From positions 62,001 to 126,000 of the forward strand of contig CACFYR010000001.1 of NCBI GenBank assembly GCA_902570505.1: 64,000 nt of DNA, read 5' to 3'. The stretch is from an uncultured Pelagibacteraceae bacterium. GTDB lineage: Bacteria; Pseudomonadota; Alphaproteobacteria; Pelagibacterales; Pelagibacteraceae. Both the position numbers and the translations under genes were made by a program. The notes under the pieces were generated by a model. That model had not been told where the DNA came from, searched no databases, and was given only the letters and a program-made list of their open reading frames with translations. Below, in pieces: positions 30,076 to 40,614 of the stretch. Numbering within the stretch: position 1 is the first letter of the stretch; every line of letters begins with the position of its first letter.

Positions 30076-30702
30076 TTACAAATTTATAAAATTATCAACT
30101 AATTTTAAACCAGTTTTATCACTTTTTTCAGGATGAAATTGTGTTCCAAATATATTTTCTTTCTCAACTGAACAAACTACTTTTGTTGAATAATCAGTAG
30201 TTGCTGAGATAACCTTATTATCGTTAGGTATAAACTCATAACTATGAACAAAGTACATATGAGAATTATTTTCTATACTTTTAAAAATTTTACTATCTTT
30301 AACAATATTTATTTCGTTCCACCCAATATGAGGAAGCTTATACTTTCCTCCTTGATTGTCGATTTTTGATACTTTACCAGATATCCAACCTAAACCTTTT
30401 GTCTCGGTTTCTTCATATCCAACATCAGCAAACATCTGTAAACCTACACAAATACCAAGTAATGGTTTTTTTTTAACATTCACAAATTCATTAAGTGTAT
30501 CGACTAGACCACTAATACTATTCAAAGCATCAATACAACTTTTAAAGGAACCTTGTCCTGGCAAAACTATTTTATCACTTGAATTTAATTTTTTTATATC
30601 AGCCGTAACTTCAATATTTACTTTATCTTTTTCAACTTTTTTAAATGAGTTAATAACAGAACTTATGTTACCTGACTTATAATCAACTATGGATAGTTTC
30701 AT
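30076..30702 (-). CDS. hisH: Imidazole glycerol phosphate synthase glutamine amidotransferase HisH
   Basis: IVDYKSGNISSV, VLPGQGSF, LLGICVGLQM, FGTQFHPEKS. Confidence 0.96.
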   Translation of the reverse strand: MKLSIVDYKSGNISSVINSFKKVEKDKVNIEVTADIKKLNSSDKIVLPGQGSFKSCIDALNSISGLVDTLNEFVNVKKKPLLGICVGLQMFADVGYEETETKGLGWISGKVSKIDNQGGKYKLPHIGWNEINIVKDSKIFKSIENNSHMYFVHSYEFIPNDNKVISATTDYSTKVVCSVEKENIFGTQFHPEKSDKTGLKLVDNFINL

Positions 30703-30715
30703 TAATTATTTAACT

Positions 30716-31306
30716 TTATAGAGAACCTTTAGTAGATGGAATAGCTTTTTTGTTTCTCGGATCTATTTCCATTGCAGCTCTTAAGGATCTGGCAAGTCCT
30801 TTAAAACATGATTCTATAATGTGATGACTATTATCGCCGTAAATATTTTCAACATGTAACGTAATACCTGCAGACTGAGAGAAAGCCTGAAACCATTCTT
30901 TAAAAAGTTCAGTATCCATTTCACCTAATTTCTCAACTTTTAATTTCACATTCCAAATTAAATAAGGTCTGTTTGAAACATCTATAACCACTCTTGTTAA
31001 TGCTTCGTCCATAGGAATTAAAGCATGCGCATATCTTCTAATTCCTTTAAATTTATTTGATGCTTTTTTTAAACATTCTCCTATTGCGATACCCGAGTCT
31101 TCTGTTGTGTGGTGAAGATCTATATGTGTATCACCTTTAGCTTTAATATTCATATCTATTGAGGAGTGTTTTGAGAGTTGCTCTAGCATGTGATTTAAAA
31201 AACCAATTCCAGTATCGATTTTATATTTTCCGTTACCATCAATATTCATATCTACGCTGATGCTAGTTTCTTTAGTTTTTCTATTTAATTTGGCTTTTCT
31301 CTTCAT
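30716..31306 (-). CDS. hisB: Imidazoleglycerol-phosphate dehydratase
   Basis: [61 protein letters not shown]. Confidence 0.97.
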   Translation of the reverse strand: MKRKAKLNRKTKETSISVDMNIDGNGKYKIDTGIGFLNHMLEQLSKHSSIDMNIKAKGDTHIDLHHTTEDSGIAIGECLKKASNKFKGIRRYAHALIPMDEALTRVVIDVSNRPYLIWNVKLKVEKLGEMDTELFKEWFQAFSQSAGITLHVENIYGDNSHHIIESCFKGLARSLRAAMEIDPRNKKAIPSTKGSL

Positions 31307-31360
31307 TTTAAAACAACATATATAGAGATTATAACACTATATCAATAATAGTCTCACACC

Positions 31361-31388
31361 CTTGAAGTATTAAAAATAATATCCATTT
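31361..31388 (+). promoter_or_regulatory. Candidate sigma-32 (RpoH) promoter for hslVU
   Basis: CTTGAA (31361-31366), 16-nt spacer, CCATTT (31383-31388), immediately upstream of hslV ATG at 31396. Confidence 0.5.
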
Positions 31389-31395
31389 AAGATGT

Positions 31396-31911
31396 ATGAC
31401 AACAATAGTATTAGTAAGAAAAAATAATGACGTAGTTGTGGCAGGTGATGGTCAGGTTAGCATGGGAAATACAGTGATCAAAAGTACTGCGAATAAGGTT
31501 AGAAGAATTGATAAAAGAGATGTAGTTGCGGGATTTGCAGGCTCAACTGCTGATGCATTAACCTTATTTGAAAGATTAGAATCTAAATTAGAAAAACATG
31601 CGGGCAACTTATCAAGATCTGCAGTTGAATTGGCAAAAGATTGGAGAACAGACAAATACTTAAGAAGATTAGAAGCTTTGATGGCAGTAGCCGATAAAGA
31701 AAAAAGCTTTATAATTTCTGGTACAGGCGATGTTCTAGAGCCTGAGGGAGACGTAATTGGAATCGGTTCAGGCGGAAATTATGCTTTAGCAGCTGCTAAA
31801 GTTTTAATGGATACAGACTTATCAGCTGAGGAAGTTGCTAAAAAAGCAATACAAGTGGCATCTGATATATGTGTTTTTACAAATAACAATTTAAAAATAG
31901 AGAAAGTTTAA
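31396..31911 (+). CDS. hslV: ATP-dependent protease subunit HslV
   Basis: [37 protein letters not shown] (catalytic Thr after Met), [14 protein letters not shown]. Confidence 0.97.
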   Translation: MTTIVLVRKNNDVVVAGDGQVSMGNTVIKSTANKVRRIDKRDVVAGFAGSTADALTLFERLESKLEKHAGNLSRSAVELAKDWRTDKYLRRLEALMAVADKEKSFIISGTGDVLEPEGDVIGIGSGGNYALAAAKVLMDTDLSAEEVAKKAIQVASDICVFTNNNLKIEKV

Positions 31912-33278
31912 TGGAGAAATCAAACGTAACTACTTTTAAGCCTAAAGACAAACAGGATAGCAAAGAAAACCTTGCTACATCATTATCACCAAGAGAAATT
32001 GTATCAGAATTAGATAGGTTTGTAGTTGGTCAAAATAATGCGAAAAGAGCTGTGGCTATTGCATTAAGAAATAGATGGAGAAGACAGGCACTAACCGGAG
32101 ATATGAAAGACGAAGTTTTACCAAAAAATATTTTAATGATAGGGCCTACAGGAGTAGGAAAGACAGAAATTTCAAGAAGATTATCGAAACTCGCTGAAGC
32201 ACCATTTGTAAAAGTTGAAGCAACTAGATTTACAGAAGTTGGCTATGTTGGACGTGATGTAGAGCAAATAGTAAGAGACTTACTTGAGATAGCAATTTCA
32301 ATGGAGAAAGTAAAAAAAAGAAAAGAAGTGAGAGCGCAAGCCCAAAAATTAGCTGAGGATAGAGTACTAGATGCAATGGTTGGTGCTAAGGCTACAGTTG
32401 CAACTAGAGAAAGCTTTAGAAAAAGATTAAGAGATGGAGATCTTGATGATAATGAAATTGAAATCGCGATAAGTGAAACTGGTAATATGCCTTCATTTGA
32501 AATTCCTGGTATGCCCGGAGCAAATATTGGTATGATAAATATTTCTGATGTTCTTGGGAAGTCTATGGGCAAAAAATCTCAAAGAAAGAAAATGACAGTT
32601 AAGGAGTCTTACGAAATTTTAATGAACGAGGAATCTGATAAGCTTATAGAACAAGATAAAATAATTAAATCTGCTAAGAATACTACTGAAAACAACGGAA
32701 TTGTTTTTTTAGATGAAATAGATAAAATTTCTGCCAGAACTGACAGAGTTGGTGGAGACGTTTCAAGAGAAGGTGTTCAAAGAGATTTACTTCCGCTAAT
32801 TGAAGGAACTACAGTTAGTACTAAATATGGGCCTGTTAAAACTGATCATATTTTATTTATTGCGTCAGGAGCATTTCAATTGGCAAAGCCCTCAGATTTA
32901 TTGCCTGAATTGCAAGGTAGACTTCCAATAAGAGTTGAGCTTGATCCGTTAACTAGTGATGACTTTAAAAGAATATTAAAAGAACCAGATAACAGTTTAA
33001 TAAAACAGTACAAAGCTTTACTAAAAACAGAAAATGTAGAGTTAGAATTCACTGAAGATGGAATAAATACTATTGCTAATATTGCTACTGAAGTTAATTC
33101 ATCAGTGGAAAACATTGGGGCTCGAAGATTGCATACGATAATTGAGAGAGTTCTTGATGATATAAGCTTTACTGCAACAGATAAGTCTGGTGAAAAAGTA
33201 ATAGTGGACTCCAAGTATATAAAAGCTAATTTAGGCGAATTAACTAAAGATACAGATCTTTCAAAATTTATTTTATAA
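31911..33278 (+). CDS. hslU: ATP-dependent protease ATPase subunit HslU
   Basis: [58 protein letters not shown]. Confidence 0.97.
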   Translation: MEKSNVTTFKPKDKQDSKENLATSLSPREIVSELDRFVVGQNNAKRAVAIALRNRWRRQALTGDMKDEVLPKNILMIGPTGVGKTEISRRLSKLAEAPFVKVEATRFTEVGYVGRDVEQIVRDLLEIAISMEKVKKRKEVRAQAQKLAEDRVLDAMVGAKATVATRESFRKRLRDGDLDDNEIEIAISETGNMPSFEIPGMPGANIGMINISDVLGKSMGKKSQRKKMTVKESYEILMNEESDKLIEQDKIIKSAKNTTENNGIVFLDEIDKISARTDRVGGDVSREGVQRDLLPLIEGTTVSTKYGPVKTDHILFIASGAFQLAKPSDLLPELQGRLPIRVELDPLTSDDFKRILKEPDNSLIKQYKALLKTENVELEFTEDGINTIANIATEVNSSVENIGARRLHTIIERVLDDISFTATDKSGEKVIVDSKYIKANLGELTKDTDLSKFIL

Positions 33279-33867
33279 CTTTGTACTCAAAGTTCTGAGT
33301 TTCTTCATTTACTTGCAACTCAACAGCGCCGTTTCTTAAATGAAATTTTCGTGCCATTTCAGTAAGAGGGGATAAAGTAACTAATCTGTTTAGATGATTT
33401 GATTTTTTAATCATTTTATAGACCTCTTTTACGATAAGTTTCCCACCACCTTTTTTTTTAGACCAAACAGTGTATGCTATAGCTATCTTACCAACATTTT
33501 GGTCTCTATTAGCGCTTTGCAAAAAGGCATCTTTGCTAAGATTATCAAGTTCGTTCACAGTTTTAGGAATTTCATTTGTAAATGCAAAACACATAACTGC
33601 GTGAATTTCACCTTGATACTTTACACCAAAAATTTTCCTACCATAACTAGTTCTGAAATCATTGGATAGTTCTGGCCTTACTGGGTCATCACTCGTATCA
33701 CATTTTTCTAGTTCAACTAACTCAGCACCTTTTACCCAATCAAAAAAATTCTTTAATTTTTTTTCAATATTTTTTTTTACCTTAAAAATATTATCCTTAT
33801 TTTTTTCAAAATTTTTTTTTATTTTCTCATTAATAGATCTAGTATTTGATTTAATATCTATTTTCAT
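33268..33867 (-). CDS. Conserved hypothetical, GNAT-like fold possible
   Basis: [56 protein letters not shown] resembles the acetyl-CoA-binding half of a GNAT; weak. Confidence 0.5.
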   Translation of the reverse strand: MKIDIKSNTRSINEKIKKNFEKNKDNIFKVKKNIEKKLKNFFDWVKGAELVELEKCDTSDDPVRPELSNDFRTSYGRKIFGVKYQGEIHAVMCFAFTNEIPKTVNELDNLSKDAFLQSANRDQNVGKIAIAYTVWSKKKGGGKLIVKEVYKMIKKSNHLNRLVTLSPLTEMARKFHLRNGAVELQVNEETQNFEYKVIK

Positions 33868-34276
33868 TTTTTTTTTTTAATCTTATTGAAAATTTACCTT
33901 TGTTCATGTTTTCAATTTCATTTATATTTATTTTTTGTATTTTATCCATTAATTCATCATTATTCTGAATATATTCTGGTACTGAAAATTTCAATATTCC
34001 CAATCTATTCGATCTGTATGGATCTTGATCGTTTTTCGATCTTAATCCTTTTCCTGTAATAATATTTATATCCCTAATACCCTTATTATATGAGTTAATT
34101 ATCAAGTTTTTAATTGCAATATTTGCATCCCTCAAATTAAATCCATGCAGATCTATAGTAATTTCGTTGGAATTTTCTATTTTTTTACTATTAAATTCTT
34201 TATCAAAAATTTTCTCTTTACTATTGATAAATTCTTCCCAGTCCTTTTTATCTTTCTCTGAAATTTTTTTTATCAA
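33851..34276 (-). CDS. Smr (MutS2 C-terminal-like) domain protein
   Basis: ITIDLHGFNLRDANIAIKNLI...INIITGKGLRS (LDLHG and TGKG motifs). Confidence 0.88.
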   Translation of the reverse strand: MIKKISEKDKKDWEEFINSKEKIFDKEFNSKKIENSNEITIDLHGFNLRDANIAIKNLIINSYNKGIRDINIITGKGLRSKNDQDPYRSNRLGILKFSVPEYIQNNDELMDKIQKININEIENMNKGKFSIRLKKKNENRY

Positions 34277-34906
34277 TTAAACGTTTGTTTCTACTAGTAG
34301 CCAGTTGGGGTTTTTAGATGTGGTATCTCTTGAAAACTTCCATGTATCGTAAACTTTTTTAATTTTGTCAGGGTTTCCAGAAATAATTTTTTTTTCTTTA
34401 TCTTTTATAGATGAAATTATTTCACTAACAAAATCTACCGTAACTTCTAAAATATTATTATTTTGTTTATGTTCTTTCACTTCTGAAGAATTGAGACCTA
34501 TAAATGTAGTCTCTGATATGTAACCTTTAGATTTGCGGTCAGTTATTGCTTGATTAAATTGTTCATAAACACTTTTATCAAGAAGATATTGTATCTTTGT
34601 AACATCGCCTTTTGCAAAACTTGTTATGATAGTTTCATAAGCAATATTAGCACCTTTTAAAAACTCTTTCTTCTCTTCATCATTAAAAGTGTATTTTTTT
34701 GAATCCTGTTTTATGGGATTTGCCGTAAAGTCATGAGGAAAGCTAGCTGAAATATCCTCTTCATAACCTGTTTTTTTTCCTAAAATCCCTCTTAATCTTA
34801 AGAAAATAAATCCAGCTATCATTGCTAAAAGTATGATATCTATATATTCAAAGCTATAACTCATATTATTATAATATTTACTATGTTGCTTAATTTCAAC
34901 TGACAA
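34277..34906 (-). CDS. Tim44/TimA-like protein
   Basis: N-terminal TM segment, FLKGANIAYETIITSFAKGDVTKIQYLLDKSVYEQFNQAITDRKSKG..., VYDTWKFSRDTTSKNPNWLLVET. Confidence 0.85.
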   Translation of the reverse strand: MSVEIKQHSKYYNNMSYSFEYIDIILLAMIAGFIFLRLRGILGKKTGYEEDISASFPHDFTANPIKQDSKKYTFNDEEKKEFLKGANIAYETIITSFAKGDVTKIQYLLDKSVYEQFNQAITDRKSKGYISETTFIGLNSSEVKEHKQNNNILEVTVDFVSEIISSIKDKEKKIISGNPDKIKKVYDTWKFSRDTTSKNPNWLLVETNV

Positions 34907-34922
34907 TTTACATTAAAGACAA

Positions 34923-35345
34923 ATGAACACAGCATTATTACTAATAATTTTAATACCTCTAGTGGAGATTTATCTTTTTATAAAAATTGGATCTCAAATT
35001 GGGGCATTTAATACAATTTCACTGATATTATTAACTGCTTTGCTTGGAATTTGGTATGCGCGATATGAAGGTTTCAACACCCTTAAATCTGGAATTTCGC
35101 AACTTATGAAAAATGAGGTTCCTTTATATGAGATGGTTTCAGGTGCAGCATTAGCCTTAGCAGCATTAATGTTAATTTTACCTGGGTTTGCGACTGATTT
35201 AATAGGGCTATTATTAATATTTCCATTATCGAGAAAATTAATATTGGGTAAATTTGCAAACAAATATTCTAAAAAAAATAAACAGCATAATAACGAATAT
35301 ATTGATGGAGAGTCTGAGGAAATAGATGATAAAAACAAAAAATGA
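34923..35345 (+). CDS. fxsA: FxsA family protein
   Basis: LLIILIPLVEIYLFIKIGSQIGAFNTISLILLTALLGIWYARYEGF...ALMLILPGFATDLIGLLLIFP. Confidence 0.9.
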   Translation: MNTALLLIILIPLVEIYLFIKIGSQIGAFNTISLILLTALLGIWYARYEGFNTLKSGISQLMKNEVPLYEMVSGAALALAALMLILPGFATDLIGLLLIFPLSRKLILGKFANKYSKKNKQHNNEYIDGESEEIDDKNKK

Positions 35346-35761
35346 AGAAATTTAAAATTTTACTTAACTTTATCAAAGATGTTTCAGTTGAAACTCCAGA
35401 TGCAGAAACACTAATTTTCGTAAGAGATAATATTGCTAAATATGTGCTAAATATTGATATTACTTCAAAACCACTAAAAAATAAAATGGTAGAAATAAAC
35501 ACTAAGTTAAACTTTGGAGATAAGCAGAATAATGATAAACAGTCAGTATTTGAAATTATTTATGCCTCAGTTGTTAGAATAGACGAGAGTGTGAAAGATA
35601 AGAAGGTTTTAGAAAAAATTATACTTTGTGATGTTCAAAAAGAAATTTATCCTAAATTAGAGGAAATTTTTACTAAATTGATTAACGATGCCGGTTTTCC
35701 TGGTTTAAAATTTGAAAAGAAAGTTGACTTTGAAAAATTATATAATGAAAGATTAAATTAA
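35342..35761 (+). CDS. secB: Protein-export chaperone SecB
   Basis: KDVSVETPDAETL...FEIIYASVVRID...IYPKLEEIFTKLINDAGFPGLKFEKKVDFEKLY. Confidence 0.88.
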   Translation: MKKFKILLNFIKDVSVETPDAETLIFVRDNIAKYVLNIDITSKPLKNKMVEINTKLNFGDKQNNDKQSVFEIIYASVVRIDESVKDKKVLEKIILCDVQKEIYPKLEEIFTKLINDAGFPGLKFEKKVDFEKLYNERLN

Positions 35762-36426
35762 AAATGGTTTTTCTTTAAACTAGATTTTAAAAATGATTTA
35801 TGAAGAGCAATTTCTTCATCAGTTATAACAACAATTTTTTTTGAGTATTTTCCTGATATATTTGTATTATCATTTTTTTTTAAACCCTCTTGATTTTTAA
35901 AATTTAATGACGGCTCTTTTTGATCTAATAAATTTATATATACTTTTGACAATAATTCACAGTCTAGTAAAGCGGTATGTTTATCTCTCTTTGAATTATC
36001 TATTCTGTATCTTTTGCAAAGAGCATCTAAACTTGCTGGAGAACCAGGAAATTTTTTTCTAGCTATATCGAGTGTATCTATAACGTTTTTTTTGTCAATT
36101 TTATCATATCCTGCTATAGATAATTCGTTATTAATATGAGAGATATCAAACTCAGCATTGTGAATTACAATTTTTTTTCCTTCGATAAATTTTAAAAAAT
36201 CATCTGCTACATCCTTAAAAATATTTTTATCTGACAAAAACTCATCTGTGTAACCGTGTACTTTAAGCGCACTTTCAGAAACTTTTCTTTGAGGATTTAA
36301 ATAGCAGTGAAATGTTTTTTTCGTAGGAATTAAATCATCTAGCTCGATACAACCAATTTCAACAATTCTATGTCCATCTTTTACATTAAGTCCTGTTGTT
36401 TCAGTATCTAAAATTACTTCAATCAT
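35758..36426 (-). CDS. dnaQ: DNA polymerase III epsilon subunit
   Basis: VILDTETTGLNVKDGHRIVEIGCIELDD, IVIHNAEFDISHINNEL, HTALLDCELLSKVYI. Confidence 0.96.
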   Translation of the reverse strand: MIEVILDTETTGLNVKDGHRIVEIGCIELDDLIPTKKTFHCYLNPQRKVSESALKVHGYTDEFLSDKNIFKDVADDFLKFIEGKKIVIHNAEFDISHINNELSIAGYDKIDKKNVIDTLDIARKKFPGSPASLDALCKRYRIDNSKRDKHTALLDCELLSKVYINLLDQKEPSLNFKNQEGLKKNDNTNISGKYSKKIVVITDEEIALHKSFLKSSLKKNHF

Positions 36427-37006
36427 ATTTATCTAATTTTTTCTTAATTTCAGAAATGCTCTTTTTTAAAGAAACTTTGTTAAAATCATTTTTTATCACA
36501 AATTTACATTTTTTTTTTTTTAATTTTGAAGCAATTTGATTTTTTTTAATTAAATTAAATAGTTTTTTATTAAAATTTGGTCTTTTTTCTAATCTTTTTA
36601 GTATTTCTTTTTTTTTAGTTTCTACAAATATTAATATTAAATTTTTAGTTGAAATTTTATTTTCTATTAAAAGCGGTATATCTAGTACTACATTTTTTTT
36701 ATTTTTATTTTTATTTAAAAATAATTTTAGATTTTTACTCACATATGGGTGTACAACTTTTCCTATCTTTTTTAAATTTGCGCCGTTTTTTAGTATAAGT
36801 TTTGATAATTCATTCTTGCTTATAGGAAATTTGGTTATTTGTTTTGGAAATTTTTTTTTTAATTTTAAAAAACACCTGTAATTTTTTTTATATATCTTTT
36901 TAATTTCTTTATCTGCATTAAAAACTGGGTAATTAAATTTTCTTGATATGTAAGTTTTTCCCGAACCTATATCTCCTACAATCCCTATTTCCATTTTATT
37001 TGACAA
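36419..37006 (-). CDS. coaE: Dephospho-CoA kinase
   Basis: MEIGIVGDIGSGKTYISRKF.., FNADKEIKKIY, VVLDIPLLIENK. Confidence 0.93.
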   Translation of the reverse strand: MSNKMEIGIVGDIGSGKTYISRKFNYPVFNADKEIKKIYKKNYRCFLKLKKKFPKQITKFPISKNELSKLILKNGANLKKIGKVVHPYVSKNLKLFLNKNKNKKNVVLDIPLLIENKISTKNLILIFVETKKKEILKRLEKRPNFNKKLFNLIKKNQIASKLKKKKCKFVIKNDFNKVSLKKSISEIKKKLDKYD

Positions 37007-37787
37007 TGTTTAATGTTTCTTCATCAATATCTGGCATAATTTCGTGCCAGAGAGTAAAAGATTGGTGAGCTTGGTAAATAAACATCATTTTTCCATTTAC
37101 AGTTCTGTGAAAATTTTTTTTTGCATTTTTAAGAAATTCTGTTTCTGGAGGATTATAAATAACATCATAAAAAAATTTTTCATTTTCAAGATTTTCAAAA
37201 TTTATATCAATGTTATCATTTTTATTTAAACCCAAGCTTGTAGCATTAACAATTATATCAAATTTACACTCGTCATTCCATTCTAGAACTTTAACATTTT
37301 TAAACTTATTTCTAATTAATTCGGCCTTTTTTTTTGTTCTATTTTTTAAATATATTTCTTTTATTTGAAGATTGTTTAATGCAAAAACTATCGATGGAAC
37401 TACACCACCAGATCCAAGTATTAAAGCAGTTTTTCCTTGAATGTCATAGTTTATTTTTCTTAGGGATAATTCAAAACCTGCAATATCTGTGTTATGGCCT
37501 ATAATTTTTTCCCCTTTTTTATAAACTGTATTTACAGACTCGGTTTGTTCCGCTTCTGGGCTTAAAAAGTCTAAATATTTAATTATTTCTTTTTTATAAG
37601 GGGTTGTAACATTTAAACCGAAAATTTTATTTTCTCTTACACTCTTAACAATTTGGGGCAGGTCATTTAATTCTACACTTTTCTTGTCATAATGAGCGGT
37701 AATTTTATTTTTTTTGATCCAATGGTTATGTAGCTCCGGTGATAAAGAGTGGTCTATCGGTTTTCCAATCACTAATAATTTTTTCAT
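36996..37787 (-). CDS. aroE: Shikimate dehydrogenase
   Basis: VIGKPIDHSLSPELHNHWI, GLNVTTPYKKEII, GHNTDIAGFE, LILGSGGVVPS. Confidence 0.95.
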   Translation of the reverse strand: MKKLLVIGKPIDHSLSPELHNHWIKKNKITAHYDKKSVELNDLPQIVKSVRENKIFGLNVTTPYKKEIIKYLDFLSPEAEQTESVNTVYKKGEKIIGHNTDIAGFELSLRKINYDIQGKTALILGSGGVVPSIVFALNNLQIKEIYLKNRTKKKAELIRNKFKNVKVLEWNDECKFDIIVNATSLGLNKNDNIDINFENLENEKFFYDVIYNPPETEFLKNAKKNFHRTVNGKMMFIYQAHQSFTLWHEIMPDIDEETLNIVK

Positions 37788-37933
37788 TTTCTTTTTCTTG
37801 ATAACTTATTGATTAAAAACAAAGCTATGCCTGTTAATAAAGCAAATACCTCTAAAGCATGTCCAGAATTTCCTAAAGTCATATGAATGATAAAAAAAAT
37901 TATACATACCACAAACCAAATTAAAATTAACAT
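37784..37933 (-). CDS. Small membrane protein (49 aa), not in supplied ORF track
   Basis: Translation MLILIWFVVCIIFFIIHMTLGNSGHALEVFALLTGIALFLINKLSRKRK*; overlaps maf stop and aroE start by a few nt. Confidence 0.65.
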   Translation of the reverse strand: MLILIWFVVCIIFFIIHMTLGNSGHALEVFALLTGIALFLINKLSRKRK

Positions 37934-38514
37934 TTAAAATCTCTTAAATAATTCTTTAACATTAATATTGGTAGACCCATAATAGTGCTTTTATCTCCCT
38001 CAATTTTTTCAAAAAGATTTCTTCCTGGCCCTTCAATTTGATAAACATTATAAGCATACAATTTCTCATCAGGAATTTCACTTAAATAGGATGAAAGTTG
38101 TTCTTCACTAAATTTTTTCATAGTTAATTGGGCTTTATCTGTGTAATTCCAAATCATAGCACCATTCATAGATAAACATATTGAGCTTATTAAGTAATGT
38201 TTATTACCATTTAATAATTTTAGAATTCTCAATGCATCCTTTCTATCAATAGGTTTTGATATAAGTTTACCATTTAAATCAATTACGCTATCAGCGCCCA
38301 ACACAAGCTGATTTTCTTTTATCTGGCTTACTTTATTTGCTTTAAGTTCTGCTAAATTTTTTGAAATTATTTCAGGGTTAGCTCCTCTTGCCAGAAGATT
38401 ATCTTTAACAGGATCCTCATCGATGTTAGAATGTACTACACTACATTTAATATCATTTTTTTCTAAAATAAATTTTCTTACCTTGCTTTTTGATGCTAAT
38501 ATTATTTTATACAT
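37927..38514 (-). CDS. maf: Maf-family nucleotide pyrophosphatase
   Basis: ILASKSKVRKFILEKNDI...LVLGADSVIDLNGKLISKPIDRKDALRIL. Confidence 0.93.
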   Translation of the reverse strand: MYKIILASKSKVRKFILEKNDIKCSVVHSNIDEDPVKDNLLARGANPEIISKNLAELKANKVSQIKENQLVLGADSVIDLNGKLISKPIDRKDALRILKLLNGNKHYLISSICLSMNGAMIWNYTDKAQLTMKKFSEEQLSSYLSEIPDEKLYAYNVYQIEGPGRNLFEKIEGDKSTIMGLPILMLKNYLRDFKC

Positions 38515-39328
38515 TTTTATTTTTTATTTCATGAATTTTAATTATTGATGCTGCGGTCTCCTCAACTGATTTCCTGGTGACATCAATTACTGGCCAGTTA
38601 TATTTTTTAAATGTTTTTTTTGCTTGTTTTACCTCTTCTGTTATTTTTTTTAAGTTTGTGTAATCATTTTTTTCGTTTTCTCTAAGAGACTTTAAACGAT
38701 TTTTACGTAAATCAATTAACCTCTCCGGATCTGTTGTTAAACCTACCACACACAATTTTTTATTATTTTTAAGTGATTTAGGTACTGAGTTTTCATTAAT
38801 AAGAGGTATGTTTGTAGTTTTGTAACCTCTGTTTGCAAGATATATAGATGTGGGGGTTTTGCTGGTCCGGCTTACACCTAAAATAACTATATCTGATTGC
38901 TCGATGTCATTAAGATCTTTCCCATCGTCATGTTTCATAGTGAACTGAATAGCTTCAACTCTATCATAATACTCATCATTTAATTTATGTTGTCTGCTTG
39001 GTATACTTAAAGATTTTTGATTAAGATCTTTGGAAAATTTTGCTATTAGTTCACCCAAAACACCGTAGCAGGGAATATTATTTTTCTTTGAACTATTAAC
39101 AAGTAATTTATTTAAATTATCATCTACAAGTGTGAATAATATCATTGGTTTACCATGAGTAGATGCGTCCTTAATAATCTGATTAATTTGGTTTTCTGTT
39201 CTTGTAAACGAGTAGTGATGAACTTTGTACTTAAACTTTGTAAACTGAGATCTTAAAGCTGTAAATATTCTGTCTATGGTTTCACCCGTTGAATCAGAAA
39301 CAAGGTATATTTGATAGGGTTCATTCAT
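38507..39328 (-). CDS. Pyruvate,phosphate dikinase / PEP synthase regulatory protein (DUF299)
   Basis: IYLVSDSTGETIDRIFTALRSQF, DIVILGVSRTSKTPTSIYLANRGYKTTNIPLI, IDVTRKSVEETAASI. Confidence 0.95.
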   Translation of the reverse strand: MNEPYQIYLVSDSTGETIDRIFTALRSQFTKFKYKVHHYSFTRTENQINQIIKDASTHGKPMILFTLVDDNLNKLLVNSSKKNNIPCYGVLGELIAKFSKDLNQKSLSIPSRQHKLNDEYYDRVEAIQFTMKHDDGKDLNDIEQSDIVILGVSRTSKTPTSIYLANRGYKTTNIPLINENSVPKSLKNNKKLCVVGLTTDPERLIDLRKNRLKSLRENEKNDYTNLKKITEEVKQAKKTFKKYNWPVIDVTRKSVEETAASIIKIHEIKNKNV

Positions 39329-39609
39329 GTATAAGTATGTATAAAAATGAGATTATACTTAGTTATATAACCTCAGGTTTAATTAATAAATAAATTTAGT
39401 CACATATTATATTTAATTAACAATTTTAATATCCAAGCAATATAATATTAACAAAGTTATAAGAATTTAATATTGTTAAAAAAGCTATGTTTTTTGACCT
39501 TTTAACCTATTTTTAAATATGAACAAAAAGTTTATAATTATGTATAAAATTTAATTAACGTTAATCACATAGCAATAAGAATATACAAAGATAATCTATA
39601 TATATATTT
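39329..39609. other. Probable chromosomal origin region (oriC candidate)
   Basis: ~280-bp very AT-rich gap between divergent PPSR/DUF299 and hemE, the context of the Caulobacter and Rickettsia origins; parS/parAB ~10 kb away; no strong canonical DnaA boxes recognised by eye. Confidence 0.6.
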
Positions 39610-40614
39610 ATGTTAGATAAAATTAGAAAGATAATTATTAATCAAGATTCAAAAATAAATGCAATTTGGTTGATGAGACAGGCTGGTAGATATTTACCAG
39701 AATTTAGAGAAATAAGAAAAAAAAATCCTAACTTTATTGAATTATGTTTAAATAAAAAATTAGTCCCTGAGATAACTTTACAACCACTTAAAAGATTTGA
39801 ATTGGATGGGGCAATAATATTCTCAGATATATTAATGGTACCATATGGAATGGGTCAAAAAGTTGAGTTTAAAAAAGATTTTGGACCAATTTTAGGTGAA
39901 CTCGATGATAAAAAGTTAAGAACTGAAAATAAATTTACTTTTGAAAATAATCTTAAACCTGTTTATGAGTCGATGAAACTTTTATCCAATCAACTAATTG
40001 GTAGCCCAAAATCTTTAATAGGTTTCGTTGGCGCACCATGGACTATCTTGGTTTATATGCTTAACAGACAGTCACCAAAAAAAAAGATTCCCAATGAAAT
40101 AATCTACGAATATAAAAATATAAATGATTTATTATCAATAGTAATTAAGTACATAAAACTTCATATTTCCCTACAAGTAAACTCTGGTGCTCAAATAATA
40201 CAAATTTTTGATAGTTGGGCCGGGTTAGTAGATGAAAAATATATTAATAAATTTATATATGAGCCAACAAAAGAATTGGTTCAATTTACACAGAATTTAG
40301 GTGTACCAGTTATATGCTTTCCTCGTGAAATCAAAGATTATAAAAAATATGTATCAGAAGTTAAACCTTCAGTAATAAATATAGATTATAATATTAATCC
40401 AAAAAATATTTCGAACACTATTAATATTCCAGTACAAGGAGGTTTAAACCCTTCAATTTTACTTTCCGATAAAGAAGAAATTAAAAAGGAAGCTGGAAAT
40501 TTACTTGAAATATTTAAAAACCATCCTTACATCTTTAATCTCGGTCATGGCGTGCTTCCACAAACAGATCCCAATATGGTAGAATATTTAGTAAAATTTG
40601 TAAAAGATAAATAA
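39610..40614 (+). CDS. hemE: Uroporphyrinogen decarboxylase
   Basis: AIWLMRQAGRYLPEFREIRK, IIFSDILMVPYGMG, FIFNLGHG-type motif (YIFNLGHGVLPQTDP). Confidence 0.97.
   Translation: MLDKIRKIIINQDSKINAIWLMRQAGRYLPEFREIRKKNPNFIELCLNKKLVPEITLQPLKRFELDGAIIFSDILMVPYGMGQKVEFKKDFGPILGELDDKKLRTENKFTFENNLKPVYESMKLLSNQLIGSPKSLIGFVGAPWTILVYMLNRQSPKKKIPNEIIYEYKNINDLLSIVIKYIKLHISLQVNSGAQIIQIFDSWAGLVDEKYINKFIYEPTKELVQFTQNLGVPVICFPREIKDYKKYVSEVKPSVINIDYNINPKNISNTINIPVQGGLNPSILLSDKEEIKKEAGNLLEIFKNHPYIFNLGHGVLPQTDPNMVEYLVKFVKDK

Noticed and set aside
32243-33214. Two minus ORFs (109 aa, 112 aa) opposite hslU
   Set aside because: Antisense shadows of a strongly conserved gene; low-complexity S/I/L-rich composition typical of such shadows.
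39329-39609. CtrA-type sites (TTAA-N7-TTAA) in the origin candidate
   Set aside because: TTAA pairs occur but with spacings of 2, 5 or 9 rather than 7, and TTAA is common by chance in AT-rich DNA.
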